Position numbers and translations under genes: made by a program. This document shows positions 62,758-64,000 of a stretch of DNA of 64,000 nucleotides, in pieces. Under the pieces are notes generated by a model that ran no database searches, was not told where the DNA came from, and worked only from the letters and a program-made list of their open reading frames with translations. This DNA is from Mesorhizobium sp. M4B.F.Ca.ET.203.01.1.1 (lineage in GTDB: Bacteria; Pseudomonadota; Alphaproteobacteria; Rhizobiales; Rhizobiaceae). The stretch is from positions 496,001 to 560,000 of the forward strand of contig NZ_SRUO01000003.1 of the NCBI RefSeq assembly GCF_004791025.1, given 5' to 3'. The stretch's first letter is position 1; each line of letters starts with the position of its first letter.

Positions 62758-63099
62758 ATGCCGACACCGCACTGGCCGAAGGCCTCGACCGTGGAACTGG
62801 ACGACTGGGGCGCCGGCGCCAACTCAATCGCCGGCTCACCGCGTGCGTCGGGCAAGGTCCTGTTCCAGCATGCGGACGGATCGAGCGAATGCGGGCTGTG
62901 GTCCTGCACGCCCGGCACGCGCCACATCACCTTCGCCGTCGACGAGTTCTGTCATTTCCTGTCCGGGCGCGGCAGCTACATCCACGAGAATGGCGAGGCG
63001 ATCCCGGTCGCGGCCGGGACACTGGTCTTCTTCCCAGCCGGCTGGACCGGCACTTCCGAAATCACCGAAACGCTGACCAAGGCCTTCATGTGCCGGTAA
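62758..63099 (+). CDS. Small cupin (DUF861-like), tandem copy 2
   Basis: 113 residues. Same architecture as the flanking copies: DDWGAGANSIAGSPRASGK, GLWSCTPGTRHITFAVDEFCHFLSG and GTLVFFPAGWTGTSEITET. It lacks the Cys/His of the ending ECTVHE seen in copies 1 and 3 (SEITET instead), so it may differ in metal or substrate binding. Confidence 0.78.
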   Translation: MPTPHWPKASTVELDDWGAGANSIAGSPRASGKVLFQHADGSSECGLWSCTPGTRHITFAVDEFCHFLSGRGSYIHENGEAIPVAAGTLVFFPAGWTGTSEITETLTKAFMCR

Positions 63100-63127
63100 G
63101 CAGCCAACGAAATCCAGGATAAGATCG

Positions 63128-63472
63128 ATGACCACGCCGACCATGCAATCGCCGCTCACTATTGTCGACCTCGTCGACTGGGGCGTCATCCCGACGATGA
63201 TCGAGGGCCAGTCCCACACCTCCGGCAAGCTGCTCTACAAGGGGCCGGAAGGCCGCTCGGAATGCGGCCTATGGGTCTGCACGCCGGGCAAATGGCACTG
63301 CCACGTCACCCGCGACGAGTTCTGCCATTTCCTCGAGGGGCGCTGCACCTATGTGCATGAGTCCGGCGAGGTGATCGAGATCGAGCCTGACACGGCGGCG
63401 TTCTTCCCGCAGGACTGGAAAGGCGTCTGCACCGTCCACGAGACGATCAAGAAGGTCTACATGATCCGCTGA
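63128..63472 (+). CDS. Small cupin (DUF861-like), tandem copy 3
   Basis: 114 residues, closest in pattern to copy 1: VDWGVIPTMIEGQSHTSGK, GLWVCTPGKWHCHVTRDEF followed by CHF, and WKGVCTVHETIKKVYMI. It precedes the aldehyde dehydrogenase by 21 bp. The triplication suggests three related substrates or a hetero-oligomer. Confidence 0.78.
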   Translation: MTTPTMQSPLTIVDLVDWGVIPTMIEGQSHTSGKLLYKGPEGRSECGLWVCTPGKWHCHVTRDEFCHFLEGRCTYVHESGEVIEIEPDTAAFFPQDWKGVCTVHETIKKVYMIR

Positions 63473-63493
63473 GCGGACCCGGAGGATTGTTTC

Positions 63494-64000
63494 ATGGAAT
63501 TCTCGCCCGACCGTCCGGTATACTTCGTCAATCCGGACTACCGGCCGACCACCGGTGCGCAAAAACCGGTGATCGATCCGGCAACGCTGGAGACGGTCGG
63601 CGCCATCGCTTCGGCCAGCGACGGCGAGATCGATGCCGCACTGACCGCCGCGACAACGGCGCAGGCGGCGTGGAAAAGACTCGACGCCAAGAGCCGCGCA
63701 AAACATTTGCACGCGGTGGCCAATGCCATCGAGGCGGCGGACTTCACCCGCTGCGCCGAGCTGATGGTGCGCGAGATGGGCAAGCCCTATCCGGAAGCGA
63801 TCGGCGAGATCGCCAATTGCGCGCCGATCTTCCGCTATTATGCCGAGATGGCGCGAGACGAGGCCGGCAAGGTCGCCGGCACGACGCAGGCGGGTTCGTT
63901 CCAGTATGCGCGCTACGAGCCCTACGGCGTCTCGGTCCACATCATGCCCTACAACTTCCCGATCCTGCTGATGTGCTGGACGGTTGCGGCCTCGCTCGCC
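63494..64000 (+). CDS. Aldehyde dehydrogenase, N-terminal part (runs off window end)
   Basis: 169 residues are visible from the ATG preceded by GGAGGA. AAQAAWKRLDAKSRAKHLHAVA, the MVREMGKPYPEAIGEI helix and HIMPYNFPILLMCWTVAASLA are the NAD(P)-binding entry of the ALDH superfamily (usually W-N-F/Y-P region). The catalytic Cys and Glu lie beyond the window. It likely oxidises the aldehyde made by the amine oxidoreductase in the paired operon, as PuuC/GabD-type enzymes do. Confidence 0.87.
   Translation, partial: MEFSPDRPVYFVNPDYRPTTGAQKPVIDPATLETVGAIASASDGEIDAALTAATTAQAAWKRLDAKSRAKHLHAVANAIEAADFTRCAELMVREMGKPYPEAIGEIANCAPIFRYYAEMARDEAGKVAGTTQAGSFQYARYEPYGVSVHIMPYNFPILLMCWTVAASLA

Overview
The window is a gene-dense, high-GC alphaproteobacterial segment, most likely Mesorhizobium or a close relative in the Rhizobiales. 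The case rests on the density of ABC importers, a C-P lyase operon that carries a fosX gene of the Mesorhizobium loti type, and many Rhizobiales-style intergenic palindromes. No tRNA, rRNA, CRISPR array or transposase gene was seen. All family assignments come from reading motifs, not from searches.

Layout. 1-7737 (+): a sugar-oxidation locus with the C-terminal part of a UxaA-type dehydratase, an aldo/keto reductase, a CUT2 sugar importer, a zinc dehydrogenase and a lactonase-like amidohydrolase. This suits a non-phosphorylative route such as L-fucose or a similar aldose. 7734-20169: phosphonate uptake and C-P lyase, with phnF reading away from phnGHI-fosX-phnJKL-acetyltransferase, then a Pho-box-preceded phnCDE1E2. 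phnM and phnN are absent. A frameshifted DUF1868 gene and two small membrane-protein genes sit inside the cluster. 20399-28087: sugar or sugar-acid catabolism with three xylose-isomerase-like TIM barrels, a Gfo/Idh/MocA oxidoreductase, an enolase-superfamily enzyme, an FCD GntR regulator and a 2-hydroxyacid dehydrogenase. 28141-34843: assorted single genes (secreted protein, amidase, GFA-family protein, SDR with TetR, MFS exporter with AraC, secreted cupin).

34889-40532 (-): a CUT1 sugar importer with two different ATPases and a 73-residue membrane protein. 40889-44163: a TetR gene divergent from a Tm-1-like/UPF0261 protein, a PEP-hydrolase-family TIM barrel and a cupin. 44337-51875: an M24 peptidase/creatinase-like gene divergent from a dipeptide-type importer operon that ends in an ATC-hydrolase-like gene. 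The first ATPase gene of that importer contains a 161-bp palindromic repeat in frame.

51900-64000: a divergent amine-catabolism locus. The minus-strand operon is GntR, glycosyltransferase, glutamine-synthetase-like ligase (PuuA type) and FAD oxidoreductase (PuuB type). The plus-strand operon is a spermidine/putrescine-type importer, a second paralogous glycosyltransferase, three tandem small cupins and an aldehyde dehydrogenase cut by the window end. Pairing UGT-type glycosyltransferases with a gamma-glutamyl-amine pathway is the best candidate here for an undescribed system.

Two regulatory themes stand out. TGGTnnnACCA-type palindromes recur in three promoter regions. Perfect stem-loops follow three binding-protein genes and probably set their higher expression relative to the downstream transporter genes.
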